The notes under the pieces: generated by a model | Seen by the model: only the letters and a program-made list of their open reading frames with translations | Told to the model about the DNA's origin: nothing | Databases searched by the model: none | Source: Cycas panzhihuaensis | Taxonomy: Eukaryota; Cycadophyta | DNA: 64,000 nt | Direction: 5' to 3' | Assembly: GCA_023213395.1 (NCBI GenBank) | Contig: CM041465.1 | Span: 180,241,741 to 180,305,740 of the forward strand | In this document: positions 1 to 13,676 of the stretch, piece after piece | Numbering within the stretch: the stretch's first letter is position 1 | Layout of the letters: each line of letters starts with the position of its first letter | Translations under genes and position numbers: made by a program

Positions 1-283
1 GGGATTTGAATTATGTGAAAGTTATATAGTGAAAGTTACATTTGGCGCTTAATTTTAATTAACACTTAGAACATATAGGGTGATCGGGTTTGTGACCCTA
101 GTTAACAGGGTTCGAGAATCTAGTTTTGATGTGAACTGGTGCAAACGTTCAATTTTGAGTTTGGTCAAACCCCAAATTACATCATTTTTCGCCTATTTCT
201 AACCATTTTAGGACTATTTCTAGGTCATTTATGGTTACTTTTAAGATATTTCAAGGTTGTTTTAAGTTGTTTTGGGTAGTTTT

Positions 284-286
<3 letters not shown>

Positions 287-326
<40 letters not shown>
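287..326. repeat. (CT)n microsatellite, copy A
   Basis: Pure CT dinucleotide run of about 40 bases. The matching run in copy B (40446-40474) is shorter, so the repeat has changed length since the duplication. Confidence 0.97.
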
Positions 327-330
<4 letters not shown>

Positions 331-2105
331 ACATATATCTTACTACTATTGTATACATATATACACAAAATTACTTCTATTTTTATTTATAGAGATGTTT
401 AATATATTATTGTGTATGTGTTTAATGACTATTCATAATGTTTATGAGTTTTTTTCTTTTAATTAAAAATAAATAAATAAAATAAATCCAAACCTAAACT
501 TGTGAATCCAATTTTCAAAGGAAGGAACCAGATTTTTTAGAACTCAAAACTTGCAAACCCCAAACCCAACAACCTTGGGAAAAAGATTTTTCATTACATA
601 CTCAACAACATAAATGTACTTGATTAATTGTCTTTAAGTTTTCAGTTTACTTCCACTATATAAAAAACACTTGATTTACATAAAATGTGATAAAATTATA
701 GCAGGCTTAGTAAATTTATGAAAAGTTAATAAATCTTTCCCTTGATTTGAAAGCATTAATAATCAATGCTAGTAGATTGGATCCAACCTAAGATCAAGAT
801 TAGTAATCTATGTTGTAGAATGCACATAGATGTGTATATAACAAGTCTTAATATAAGCAAAATTATTTATTATAATTATTTGATAGTCAGAGCTAGATAG
901 CATTTATCATCCTGATAATCTATCCCATGGTAAATTACTCAATGATATTCAAGGACATTTTATGAACATGCGACTTTAATGATGTTCTAAAGAAGATATT
1001 TTGGCTACTAATTTGTATACAATTGTGTAAGTAACTCAACAAATAATTCAAGAGATCATAAGATGATGGTAATCAGGAAGCCATATAATTGGTTGCTTAT
1101 AAATTATATTTTCTTTATATTTTGTTACTATAATTTGAATAAGAGATGTTGGCTAAGAGTTGTCATTACTTTGGAATAAAGTAAAGTGTCACAGCTCTCA
1201 TCATAAAGGTTGTTATAATACCATAATGTCACCACCCTCTTGCTTTACATGAGGACCCTAACACAACAATATGACAATAATCTCCAAGTATCACCATCCT
1301 CTTGTTTTACATGAAGGAAGCTCTAATACAACAATGTAATAACGCTCTCCAAGAGCACTTAAGCTTAAAAGACATATGCAATAAAATTATAGGATCAACA
1401 AGCAACATAATAGGCCAATAATCTACATAATTATTAATATACATGTGCATTCTATATGATGCCATTATGCAATGGAACATGCTTACAATACTAATATAAA
1501 TATTTAGACATGCAACAACATCACAATATGCAATATCTCATAAAATAAATGACTATTCAAAAATTAGATTAACATCACTTAGTTTTATAAAAGTATCCAC
1601 ATAAATTCAAAGCGCGAGAACCTTTTTTTTTTTGAGAAAAAACTAGATAGCTCAAAGATATTCACCACCTAGCCAACTAGAAACCTATCACAAAAAATTG
1701 ATACCAAACTAAGACATGTGACATGAATACAAGAGTACTATTTTTTGAATACAAGCTTTTACAACTCCTTCCTAAACCGCTAGAGTAATAGAATAATAGC
1801 TTAATGGTCATTGTGACAATAATAAATAACCCAAACTAATTATGTGGCTCAGTAATAACAACTCTATGATTAAATATTACACCTCACATATATGTAACAT
1901 AAAACATCCATATACATGAGGCTATCTACAATGGAGCCAATACCATCTTGTGGCACCTTACCATATCAATATATTAAGCCCAACCAATGATTTTACATTA
2001 TAAATTGCATCACACCATGACAAAACTATGTCCAAAAATAAGTTGTGGTAGTTATAACTCCCTTAGCATCACATTAAGACCTTTAGCATCATACCAAAAT
2101 TAAAA

Positions 2106-3355
2106 CATCACACTCACATATACCTTGTGACACTTCACTATACAACTACCCAAACATCACAATAAGGCACTATAGTATCATACCAAAGTTAAACAATCAC
2201 ACCCATAAGACAATAAAAATCACCATATAAAGTATCATACTATAATAGTAGTCTCATACACTACCACAATAAAAAACATTATGGAATGCTAGTAATCAAA
2301 TTATAAAAGGGACTTTGGAGAATAAGCAGTATTATTCAGAAATCCAAAGATAAGAAGACTACCCTATATGCAAGGGTATTCGCATCATATATGTGTTGCT
2401 AAAAGATCCCAAAATCTAGAAATATGGAATGTTGAAAATCCAAAAGCTAAAATGGCAAGAAACTTAAAGGTGGTGAAAAATAAAAGATACTCAAATTATA
2501 CACCCCTCTTAATTATAGTACAAGTTAATTGCCTCATGAGATTAGCTACCTTTTTCCACAACTGCCTTTAATTAATGTAATTTAGAAGGGAATTAGAATA
2601 AATCCTTGATTCTAATCATGCTCTAAAAAGGATTAAACATATATATATATATATACAAATGTGGATTCAATTTTCTCCACCAACCCTCATTAATAGCCAA
2701 TCAACTTATTATAAGGAAATTAAATACTAGTCAAAACTTGAAATCTTGCCCCCTAAAATTAGGACATCACACTCACATATATGCTATAACATGTCACTTC
2801 ATAACTCCCTAGTGATCACACCAAGGTGTTATAATATTACACCAAAGTTAAGCAATCACACTTACAACACAATTAAAATCACCACATAAAGTATCATACT
2901 ATAATAGTAGTTTCATATATTACCACAATAGAATCATCGTAAGATGGTAGTGATTAAATTACAAAAAGAGCCTTTGTGGAATAAGGAGTGCTCTTTCTAA
3001 ATCTAAAGATAAGAAGAAAACCAAAAGCTAAAAAGATAGAATGTTAGAAAACCAAAAGCTAAATTGCTAATAAAGTCAAAGGTGGTAAAAAAATACTCAA
3101 TTTATGTACTCCTCTTAATTTCTAATGAAAACTAATTACCTAATGTGATTAGCTACCTTTTGTAATAACCACCTTTGATTAATGCAACTTAGAAGGGAAT
3201 TAAAATAAATCCCTAATTCCAATTATGCTTTAGAAAAGATTAAACACATATGTAAGCGTGGGTTCAATATACTCCGCTAACCCTCGTTAATAAATAGGTT
3301 GACTCGTTAAAAAGGAATTAGACACGAGTTAAAACTTAAAACCTCTACCCTTAAA
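2106..3355. repeat. Two-unit tandem duplication of about 0.65 kb (copy A)
   Basis: Units 2106-2763 and 2764-3355 share the same order of landmarks. Each opens with 'catcacactcacatata'. Each then has 'aaagtatcatactataata', an 'aaaagcta' tract, 'gattagctacctttt', 'cttagaagggaatta' (tttagaagggaatta in unit 1) and a closing tract around 'gattaaacatat'. The two units differ by many substitutions and small gaps, so this duplication is older than the A/B duplication. Copy B has the same pair at about 42179-43395. No coding potential is seen; it could be an internal repeat of a long terminal repeat or simply intergenic sequence. Confidence 0.8.
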
Positions 3356-4059
3356 AATTCCTCCTTTGTTCATCTTATGTGTCCCCTTCATAGTTGATTA
3401 TTAATGGGCTTCTTATTGACATCATTTACAATGTGTTTGATCACTCGTCCCCTCAGGATAATCATATATACATAGGCTTTATACCTCTAGTGTTATGAAA
3501 TATTACACTTCAAATATTAAAATGTATAGAAATACATCCTTCACACCTAATAAGCTATTTCAATATTGAAGAAATTTCTTAAAGATCATACTATAGAGTA
3601 TAATGTTGTAATAAATGCCCCTTAATGTTATGAAAGGGGATGATTTCATTATATCGTAAGATTAAATGCATGAAACCAAGATGTACAATAAAAAATACAA
3701 CAAGTATGTATACCAAGTAGAATGTTACATAAAAGCTAAACCTAAAAGAAATGTTTGGTAATTACGACATCATTGTGTGTAAGTTATCAAATATGTTAGA
3801 AGAATTAGTAGTGCTAGACATAAAACAATGGTTGAATGGTTAGTGACTGTGTTAAACAAACTTATAAGTATTGTTCATTAATAATCAAATAACTAGTAAC
3901 CCATTCGAATGTTCTACGAATGAACGAATCTTCTTTTTAGAAACGAAAAAGAATCCGACAATTTTAAAGTTAAATGTAATATAAATTATCATGAACTTTG
4001 TGCGTTGTATCCGAATTCACAAGCCAACTTCAATAATTCAATAATAAAAGGTTGGAGAC

Positions 4060-5250
4060 AACGCGGCTGATGCGTGAGTCTCCCAAGTGGGAAAGGAACG
4101 TGGATTATGGATTAGGGCCTCCCCCAACGTATTCATCTTGTTTTTTGGGCTCGTTAAAGGGACATCTTAACAGAACATGTGCATGGATGCCTTGATAGCA
4201 CATTGGACAGATGTCAAATCCAAGGTCTCCTATTTAGTGGCCCATAGCTGGCACTTTAAATAGTGAGCCCCAATTTCAGCATTCATGCCCATTCTAACCA
4301 AAGTTCTGCCAATTTATTGAAGGCGGGGATTATCACCAGTGCAAATATTCAAATTCAGTGCGAGCACAGAGAAAACCAAAACGTGCACATGGAAGGCCTG
4401 GTGACCGTTTCCCAAAAACGTAGAAGCTCTGCGGCAGCCCCTGGATGACGGCGTTTAATTCGGATGTGGAACAGGGAGATTCGACACTCACACAATGAAT
4501 CGCCTGTACCCAACGTTCGGGGTTCCTTTCGAAACAGCTGGGAAGCGCGGCAGCTCTCCGATTGGAGCATTTAATTCGAATGTGGGCCCCGCAGGTGCCA
4601 CGGTAGGCCATGCCATGGTCTATTATTGGGGGAGTCCGACTCCATTTGAGGTCCACCGCAAGTGTCCGCCACGTCATCACACCCGTGGCGAACAGAGGTA
4701 CTCCGCCAAATGCATTACGATACAAAGTCCGTATCCACGTTGGTCCTTGCCGGATGACGTGGTTCCGACAGGAGCGAATGCGTGAAGAAACGGTGAAGGA
4801 CCCGGCAGAGGTACAACCCAGCAGAGCAACTCGCCCGTATCTTCTTAAAGCGGCAAAGTCTGCACGGTGCGCCTCTGGGTACAAGACCACTCCGTCCGGT
4901 CACCAGAAACTGAGATTAGCCTCATTTTAAGGGTGCGGTTCCATGGAGAGGCTGGGGTTCTTAATTTTTTGGAAATTGTGGTTCCCTGCGTTGCACAGGA
5001 ACTTGTCGACCGGAGAAAATAAAATTTTATCCGAGATTCACAGAGCGGAATCATTTACCTTATGACTGTTTCAGCGATTTAAGGGGGACTGAATTCAGTG
5101 AAAAGCGCTAAGGCGAGTGCATGTATAGGTGGCAAATATCTGATTTTCCCTTTCAGCGCCCCAAAAATCGCAGCATTACCGAAAACCCCGTTCCATGGGA
5201 CTCCGACCCAAGTCTGCTAAAACTCCCGCTAATGTGACCAGCATTGAATG
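4060..5250. other. GC-rich block of unknown origin (copy A)
   Basis: This block is clearly richer in G and C than its surroundings. It holds two ACGT cores in inverted orientation, 'gccacgtcatc' at about 4668 and 'gatgacgtgg' at 4753-4762, of the kind bound by plant bZIP factors. Upstream is 'cactttaaatagtg' near 4252, which contains a TATA-like core on either strand. Overlapping open frames exist on both strands (longest on the minus strand at 4333-4890), but none resembles a protein family I recognise, and they break or shift between the two copies. It may be a promoter plus 5' region of a former host gene, or part of an LTR; I cannot decide. Confidence 0.5.
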
Positions 5251-5892
5251 ACAAATATGGGACGGCGAAAGATTTATGGTGCAGTGTGTTGATGCATTTT
5301 AGAGTTCATAAGACTGTAACTTTTGCTTTCAAAAAACTTTCTTGTCGAATTCTTTAAGCAGCCGGTCTGAGTGTGCAACGAAAACAGTTTGTTACGGCAG
5401 GCAATAATTTTGCACGAGGCGTCACATGCAAAGAAAGCAAATCAAGTTAAGGACAATACGCAGCAGTTGTATGCAACTTGATTTACCCAACGTACTGTAA
5501 AATTATTCGGGAAACCAGGGGTTTACTGCTTTTTCCTAGATTATTGTAATGTATTTCGATATCCTGCTGCTTTTCCTAAAAATAGTCCATCCCTTTGTTT
5601 ATTTATTGTATGTACTCCAACGAAAATCCTTCCGAATATAATTTTCTGAGACAACAAAGCAACAAACTTGTGGAAACTTGTGGTGTTTGGAGTAAAATAT
5701 TCTGAATGAGATTTTAACAGGAAAACATTACGCACAGTTTGTGGCAAGGAATTTGAGCTTTATGACAAGGAAATGCAGGCAAAATCAAATTTAAACAATA
5801 TGCAGTTAGTTGCCTGTCTGCAAATGTACATTGTTGACGCTACAAATCCAAAACAATATTTCAGAGGAAATGATTGAAGTACACATCATTTA

Positions 5893-6222
5893 TTGATGAA
5901 GACGGCAATAGCTATGTATGTAAGCAAGCCCATTCCTTCCTTCCGTTGGGCATGTTTCATTCAAGGGCATTCTATAAAACCACTCTATTGGAGGCGCAAA
6001 TGCAAACAAACTAACCTTACCTTTGCAGGCTGCACACATTTTTATGGAGCGAACTACACCATCGAATCCTGTTTGAACACTAAGGCATTATACAAATACA
6101 AGAACTTCTCAGCATACAACAACCTCAATCGTACCCATAAAAGAAACTTCCGAGTTAGACTAAGGGTTATGATTGTATATATCTCCTCCCTACAGTTTAT
6201 ATTTATTTTTATATATTTATAA
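5893..6222. other. Conserved TATA-like and splice-like sequences, no confirmed gene
   Basis: The segment contains 'ttctataaaacc' (near 5970) and 'ccttacctttgcag' (near 6013-6027), both conserved in copy B (46397 and 46444-46456). On the plus strand the second reads as a pyrimidine-rich 3' splice site. On the minus strand it reads as the donor GCAAAG|GTAAG. A 109-codon plus-strand frame is open here but is shifted in copy B. A minus-strand frame open in copy B (46385-46567) is broken by stops in copy A. I therefore make no gene call. 6230-8000 is AT-rich with nothing recognisable. Confidence 0.3.
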
Positions 6223-8042
6223 TGTTATTCATTATACGTTTATCAATTTTAAAGCATATAATGGGATGAATCAATAAAACAAACCATTGAAATATAATTC
6301 AAAGTTTTACAAATCATTAGACATGATCCCATAACCCTTCCAATTTTACCTTAATGACCATGTAATATGTGTCAAAATCATAAGTTCCACATTCACTCTA
6401 GCATCATAGCATTTCTTAGCCATGAGAATCAATAATAGTATAATAATAAATAAATGTAAATTATATAAACAAAATCAAAACAGGCCACATAAATCACACT
6501 TCCTAGAATTGCATCACATGAAGTTCCAAACTAAATGGGTTTCATCATAAACTCATGTCTTATTTGAGAATGCTACTTTTCCACCATAACCAAAAAGGTT
6601 CGCAAAGTAGGTTCAAATTAATGATTAAATTTTGTAATGAAATTATTAAAGAATATTTGTATTATTAGAGGTATTTTATAAAACATTGTATCATTTTTAT
6701 TAAAGAAAGTTATTATTATTATTATAGTTATCTGGCTTATTGTATATACAAAAAAAATATTTAAATTTATTTTATTATTTATCTTACATGTTTATATGTA
6801 TGGGACACCTTTTGACATAATGCATAACATTTTTAACACTTATCACATAAATTACTCGTTTACTAAAATACAACTAGCATGGCAATTTTTATATAGGCAT
6901 GAATTGCATTATATTTTCATATAAATATGATTTATAATATATCTTTCATATTGACATACCATTCATAGCATTTATATATAAGTATGAATTACACCATTTT
7001 CTTTAATATGATTATAATTGACATCAAATATTTTTTATATGAAATGAATTACATTATACTTTTTATATGGAAATGACTTGCATTATATTATACTTATATT
7101 TAGCATTTCTATATTCATGATAATATTCATTTTTACAAATAACAAATATTATTAAATCTAGTAATTATGGATTCACTCAAATTCATCCTCATCTAATAAG
7201 AAGAAAGGTTTAGAATCTTAGAAAATGTCTTTGTCCAAAGACCTATAGATAACCATGCATCTAAAAGTTAAGAATCAAATGAGGTGGAAAATTTTAAGAT
7301 GTAAGAAGTGTATGTGTGTGATATTAATGAAATATCTGATGGTTGTTTTTGTGATAAGGACGATGACTGCAACATTAATAATGGTATAGATCATAAATAA
7401 GAACTAAAAGGGCTTAGAATGCAAACAAAAGAAGGTAATAACTTAAATAAGAATCCATAAATTAAGCCACAAGGACACCATTATCTATCATTATATCTCA
7501 TATAGCTAAGTTGTCAACAACCTTATTATTATATAATTTGAAGACAATATAACTACTTAGGTAATGCCATTTCAATTTTATTTAAGCAAATGTTGAAAAA
7601 TATTAAAATGCATTTTTTCATATAATATTTTTAAAATTTATATATCCATATAATATATTTATTTATTAGGTAGTTATATTTTATGTTTATGTGGTTTTAG
7701 ATTATTAAAATATAAATTATTACTGCATGACAATGAACTACTCTCTCCACATAGAGGACCACACAAATTATTGACTGATATAGTAATTAAATACAATGTC
7801 TACCATGCTTATAACAATGATTGTATTTTATATAATGGAGGGTATAAAGGCAATAAAACTTCATATGTGTGGTTATCAATTAAATATTTAAGGGAGCAGA
7901 GCATGTTAAAAAATCTTATACCATATCCTCATAATTATTAGATTATGTCTGCTTTAATGTATGTTATCAACATAATATATAAATTAGCATCAAAATTATA
8001 AGAGCACAAATGATAGTGTTTGGCATACTCTTGTCAATTATG

Positions 8043-8560
8043 AATCAATAAGGAGATATAGATCCTAGAGTACCTATGGGAATTTCTGATGAAATCATAT
8101 TTCAAACTATGATAGATAGAGAAGCAGGTGTTAATATTCTTGAAAATATTTGGCGAACAATAGACAATCCTACTATAAATGATCTAAATTATTCAATAAA
8201 ATTAGTATATCAACATCATATACACCCAATGGGAACCTTGCAAGCAATACCATTAGTTATCATTGATGTAGAAGTTTTGTAAGATTTTACAGTAGTAAAG
8301 ATGTAAAACCATAATAGGGCCTACCCAACACTCCTCATATTACTATTGCTATTGGTAATAAAATCATTACAAGATTGGGATCATGGAAGCAAATGAGTTA
8401 CATTGCCATTCATAACAAAGGGTCCAAAGATTAAGAAAGTAATAGATAAGGAGGCTTCTTCTGAAACTACAATAAGTAGTTATCTTATAGTAAGTCTATA
8501 CATTGAAATTGCTAATCAGATAGAAAAAATGAAAGGTATAGTTGAGGACGAACAATATGA
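8043..8560 (+). pseudogene. Ty3-gypsy aspartic protease remnant (copy A)
   Basis: The plus strand encodes a damaged retropepsin domain. 'REAGVNILENIW' is followed by 'LNYSIKLVYQHHIHPMGTL' and, in a shifted frame, 'AYPTLL' and 'VTLPF'. In plant gypsy elements this order corresponds to the protease active-site strand (usually V-D-G-G-A/S-G-V-N-I), the flap region and the terminal GRPWL-type segment. The catalytic triplet reads D-R-E here, so the enzyme would be inactive. The open piece runs 8076-8282; after a stop the homology continues in other frames to about 8560. The coiled-coil region that should follow is displaced by the copia insertion to 23905. Confidence 0.82.
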
Positions 8561-8725
8561 AGCTAATGCCTAAGTACAATTAAAATTGAACGATGATATA
8601 AACTCTATTAGTTATCTTTTGTATTGGTTATAAGATGCTTATGAGGTAACAAAAGAAAAAACCAATTAAAAAATAAATTTAATTTTTATGAATGAAAAAA
8701 TTGAATATTTACAAGATGAAGATAA

Positions 8726-9196
<471 letters not shown>

Positions 9197-9206
9197 CCCT
9201 CCCTTA
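9197..9206 (-). promoter_or_regulatory. Polypurine tract of outer copia
   Basis: Minus-strand TAAGGGAGGG directly upstream of the 3' LTR, where plus-strand DNA synthesis is primed during reverse transcription. Confidence 0.85.
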
Positions 9207-12200
9207 ATGACAGCTTCATTAGATTTGATGTTGAGGTCATGCCAAAACCTTTCAAACTTCGGTTTGCCAAAATCTTTAGTGAAGATATCTACAACTTGGT
9301 CCTTAGTTAGTCGGTAGATAAGGTCAACTTCTACTGTTTTAAACATGCTAATAGATGAAGTGATGGTAGACCTCTATGTGCTTGGTTCGAGTATAGAAAA
9401 TAAGATTCTTTGTTATCTTCAACACACTTTGGTTATCACAATAAAGAATAGTAGCCGAAATCTATTGAAGTCAAACCTCAACAAGAATCTTTTTAAGCTA
9501 AATCAACTTTGTGGTGGCATGGACAACTACTTTATATTCGATTTCATTGGAAGAGAGAACAACATTTGGCTATTTCTTACAACTCCAAGTGATTACAATA
9601 AGCCCATGTCAAACTAGTATCCACGATATTGAATGGCATGTGTCTTAGCAACCTACCTAATCAACATTTATGTATCCTTTTAGAATAGGAGACTCACTTT
9701 GGTTATAGTCAAGTCCAGGCTTATGTGTGCCATAGATGTACTTGAGGATTCTAGTGGTGACCTTCCAATGGGATAATTTAGGTTGCAACATGTACTTGAA
9801 ATAGATCCTAATTGTATAAGAGATGTCTAGCAAGTATGAGTGAGGTAGATAAGGCTCCTAACCAACTATCAGTATAATGTAGAATCAAAGGGCTTTCCTT
9901 GTTCATCCAAGTTGAGCTTGGCTTTTATTTTTATTAGAGTCGGTATAGGCTTGCAGTTAGTCATTCTAAACCACTATAAGAGTTACTTATATTATGATAG
10001 AAATATGTGTTCTAGTTCTTGCCACACTTTAATACTAAGGAAATAGTGAAATAACCCAAGATTTGTCATCTCAAAGCTGCTTTTGAGTTCTAATTATGAC
10101 CAAGCTATACCTTCATTGCCATTACCGGTGATTGTTATGTCATCCATATAGAGAACAATGATTGTGATCAAGTTGCCTCTAATTCAAATATATAGATCTG
10201 ATTTAGAGGGTGAATGAGTGAATCCATACTTTGTAGAAAAGGCATCAATATTTATATACCGAGCACGTGGTGCTTATTTTAATCTATATAAGGCTTTTTG
10301 AGTTCTGGACTAGGTGTTCTTTACTAGGAATATCATAGCCTGGAGATTATTTCAAGAAAACCTCTTGTATAAGCTCTCTATTTAATAAAGCACTCTTCAC
10401 ATCTATTTGGTGCACATGGTAATTGAATTGAGTCATAAGAAATATAACCAAATAGAATATAGTCATATTAGCTACTAGTGTAAAGGTATCGTCATAGTCA
10501 ATCCTCTCTTACTACTTGAAACCTCTTGCAACTAAACGAGGTTTATGATGCTTAATGGTACCATCAATATGGAATTTGGTCTTATAAAGTCATCGACAAT
10601 CGGTTAGCTTATTTCTAGGTGGCGGTTCTATTAGCTCCCATGAGTCATTCTTAAGGATAGAGTTCATCTATTCATCCATTGTATCTTTTCATGTTTGGTC
10701 TTTAACTACCTCCTCAAATATAGAAGGCTCAGAGGTCTTAAGGATACATCCCATTAAGGTATAATTGGTGGAGTATCACATTCTAGACTCTCTTTTAGGA
10801 GTTGTGAGAGGATAAGGAGCATCCTTTAGTAATTATTATAAGCACTTAGGAGGTGGTTAAAAACTGGTGGCTTCCTCCTAAAGATCATCAACTAACATAG
10901 GTGGCATTGATGTGCTAGAATCGATGTGGATGTTGAGGTTGTTGGAACCGAAGATGAACCTAGTGTGTAAGATGATGTGGGTGTTGGTGGCTCATGAATT
11001 AGTACAAGAGGCAGTTTAGGTGTCTTGACTTCATCTTTTCTACAAACTAAATTTGAGTGGGATTTGAGTCTTAAGAATCTTTAATAAATATTACATCCCA
11101 AGTAGTGTACTCCTAGTTCCAATAGTATCATATACTTTGTATACTTTCTAACCATATACATAGCCAAGAAAAATATATTTAAGGCTTTTATCATCCGGTT
11201 TCTTCCTATTCTCCTTGGGGATGAATTTATAAAGGTCAGGCATCCAAATGTCCTTAGATGAGAAACTATTGGTTTAATGCATGACCAAGGCTCCTCGTGG
11301 GTGATGTTTTTAAGCTACTCTGTGGCGCTTATATTAGCCGGATAAATAACTTGATATGGCTTCACCGAAAGCATGGTAGTAAGGTTAATTACACTTAACA
11401 TGGCTTTTGCCTTATTCACCAAAATTTGGTTCATCCTCTCTTCTACAACATTTTATTGATGTGTATGAGGGTCGAGAATTGGCATTTAATGCCACATTGT
11501 TTGTAAAAGTTGGTGAATTAGTTAGATATATACTCTCCTCCATTATTAAATCTTAGTGCCTTGATGTTCATGCTACTTTCATTTTCTACATTAGCCTTAA
11601 ATTCTTCAAATTTGTCAAAGGCTTGGAACTTGTTCCTAAGGAAGTATAGTCAAACTTTCTGGAATAGTCATCTATAAATGTCATGAAAAACATATTTTCA
11701 TTAAGTGAAGGAATTGATATAGGCTAATAAATGTTTGAGTGGACAAAACCTAATCATTTTGAGGCTCTCCATCCTTTATTTGATAGGAATCATTATCTAT
11801 GTTACTTGCCCTTGACCTCACAAATGCATATATTTCTCTTGATGAATAGAAGTTTATACACCACATCTAGCCTAAACATGAGATTTATGCTTTATATATT
11901 CAAGTAACCAATGTATTAATTCCATAGTTAGTCCTTAGTATTGTTGGAGGTGGTTTTTCTTCAAAGTATGAGCATTCACCTTAATCTTGGTCAAGGGGTG
12001 GGTCTTCAACCATGATTACTTTTCCTTCTCAAGGTGATTGTTATGTGCCATAGAATAGGATTCTTATGGTGGAATAATGGAGAGGAACCACATCAAGTTT
12101 GTATAGGCCACTATCCTTATGTCCGGTTGCAATGAGTTATCTAGTAGCATGCTCTATGATTATGTAGATGCCTTGACTGAAAAGGACATCCAAGTTTTTC

Positions 12201-13676
12201 TTGTCAATTTCACTGGCAGAAAGTAAGTTCATCTTCATGTCTAGAATTAGGAAAATATTATTTATGTAGTATTAAGTTTTAGAGTCCTTTAATACAATGG
12301 GAGCCCTTCTAATTTTAGTCATATCATAGGTGAGGTTGTCTCCAAATGTAATGATTTGAGCTCAAATTAGATAAGTCTCCTCCAGCAAGTCTTTCGTGTC
12401 AGTCATGTGATGTGTGTTACCAAAATTTAATAACCAAGAATTGTCATAATGTTGAGATGATAAAGTTACAAAAATATAATTTAAGAGGAGGGTTGAGAAT
12501 TAGCCATATTGCCTCCCTGTTGTATATTTTGGTTGTTCCTTTTGTTTCTTAGTTAGAACCTTTACTGTTTGGTTAGTGCTAATTCTAGTTTTACCTCAAA
12601 TTCCAATTATGTTGGAAGTATTGACCCGATTGTTAAAAGTTGGTCCTCTTTATTCGTAGTAAGGGCCTTTTTGTTAAACGTTAGGGCCACCTTCTTGAAA
12701 GTCGGGCCCACATGGTTGTCCCCTTGGTTTTGAAACATCTAAAATTATCTTGTCTTCTCCTAAAATCAACCTCAAGGTGCCCATTTTTCTATAATATATG
12801 CAGTGACATTTTTTATCTTATTAGTTTCTTAGTGGTTGAGATTGATGTGGTTATTATGGTTGTCAAGGTTGTTGAGATAGTTAAAAGAAGTGCTAACTGT
12901 TGAGATTATGGTTGTTAGTGTGTTGGCTATTGACTTAGCTTATGTGAGATATCCAAAGAGTCAAATTGATGAGAAAGGGTTTACTAATAACTCGATTCTT
13001 GAGTTGTCTATTGACGTGGCTCATTCCTTTCGAGTTCCCGACTACAAATTTAGGGCCATAGTCGAGGTAGATGCCACTCCTTACCAATTGATAATATTCT
13101 CCTCCCTAGCAAGAGTCCTACAAAAATATTGAAATCTATTTTGGTAAAGTTATCGTAGAGTCTAAATATAAAGCTATTATATTTTATAGGAAGGATGTTG
13201 AGGATGTTAGACATAAGGTCATGATCATAGGGAGGTTCACCAAGGATAATAAGTTAATTTCTTATTGTTTTAATCTTAGTTAGGTGGGCTATAATGGTTC
13301 AAGTAAAGGGTGTATCAAAGAGACATGCCTTTAATATTAGAGACCTAGAGTCATCCTTTCTCTTATAAAGGACACAAATTATACTCCAAACTTTATGAGA
13401 GATGTGGGATGTTTTAACATTTTGTCCATGGTATTCTACAACCAAGTAGAGGAATGAGAAAGTAAGATTGTCCTTAGTTTTAAAATTGGCTAAGACAACT
13501 AGATCTAGGTGAATTTCAATGGTGGGATCATTTAGATCCTTAGTAAGTTTGGGTAGAGGTATATCAATATTGACATAAGCTTAATAATCATTCATAATAA
13601 GAAGATTTTTAACTTATTTCTCCTAAGCTAAAAAGTTAATTATACCACTAAGTTTAATGGTGTTAGATAAAAACAT
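9197..13676 (-). pseudogene. Outer copia gag-pol remnant
   Basis: Minus-strand reading from the ATG at 13674-13676 gives, in order and over many frameshifts and stops, the copia domains. Gag starts near 'MFLSNTIKLSGIINFLA'. Protease at about 12450 reads 'LLNFGNTHHMTDTKD', where the usual D-S-G-A is N-F-G-N, so the catalytic Asp is lost. Integrase carries 'FMTFIDDYSRKF' near 11690, and a linker reads 'LKYIFLGYVYG'. Reverse transcriptase has 'NDSWELIEPPPRNKL', 'KPRLVARGFK' and 'YMDDITITGN' (about 10140). RNase H has 'YCDNQSVLKITKNPIFY' and, at the end, 'DIFTKDFGKPKFERF'. The protein is dead, but the order of domains (protease, integrase, reverse transcriptase, RNase H) identifies Ty1-copia without doubt. 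Confidence 0.9.

Larger units (their letters stand above)
1..8725. repeat. Segmental duplication copy A, left block
   Basis: This block is repeated in the same orientation at 40166-49165 (copy B). The match runs through AT-rich repeats, a GC-rich block and a gypsy protease remnant. It stops at 8725 only because a copia element is inserted there, and resumes at 23905-24665. By eye the identity is uneven: about 490-2030, 2380-3430 and 3480-4200 are almost identical to copy B, while 1-480 and everything right of about 4900 differ at roughly one base in ten. The left end cannot be placed because the match already holds at base 1. Apart from the items listed separately I see no gene here; the stretch 490-4000 is AT-rich non-coding sequence. 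Confidence 0.95.

Noticed and set aside
4333-4890. 185-codon minus-strand open frame in the GC-rich block (and 44767-45306 in copy B)
   Set aside because: It resembles no protein family I know, overlaps long frames on the other strand as GC-rich DNA often does, and the frames lose alignment at indels between the two copies.
12712-13132. Plus-strand frames of 63 and 80 codons
   Set aside because: They are opposite to the outer copia gag region, which reads on the minus strand, and match nothing.
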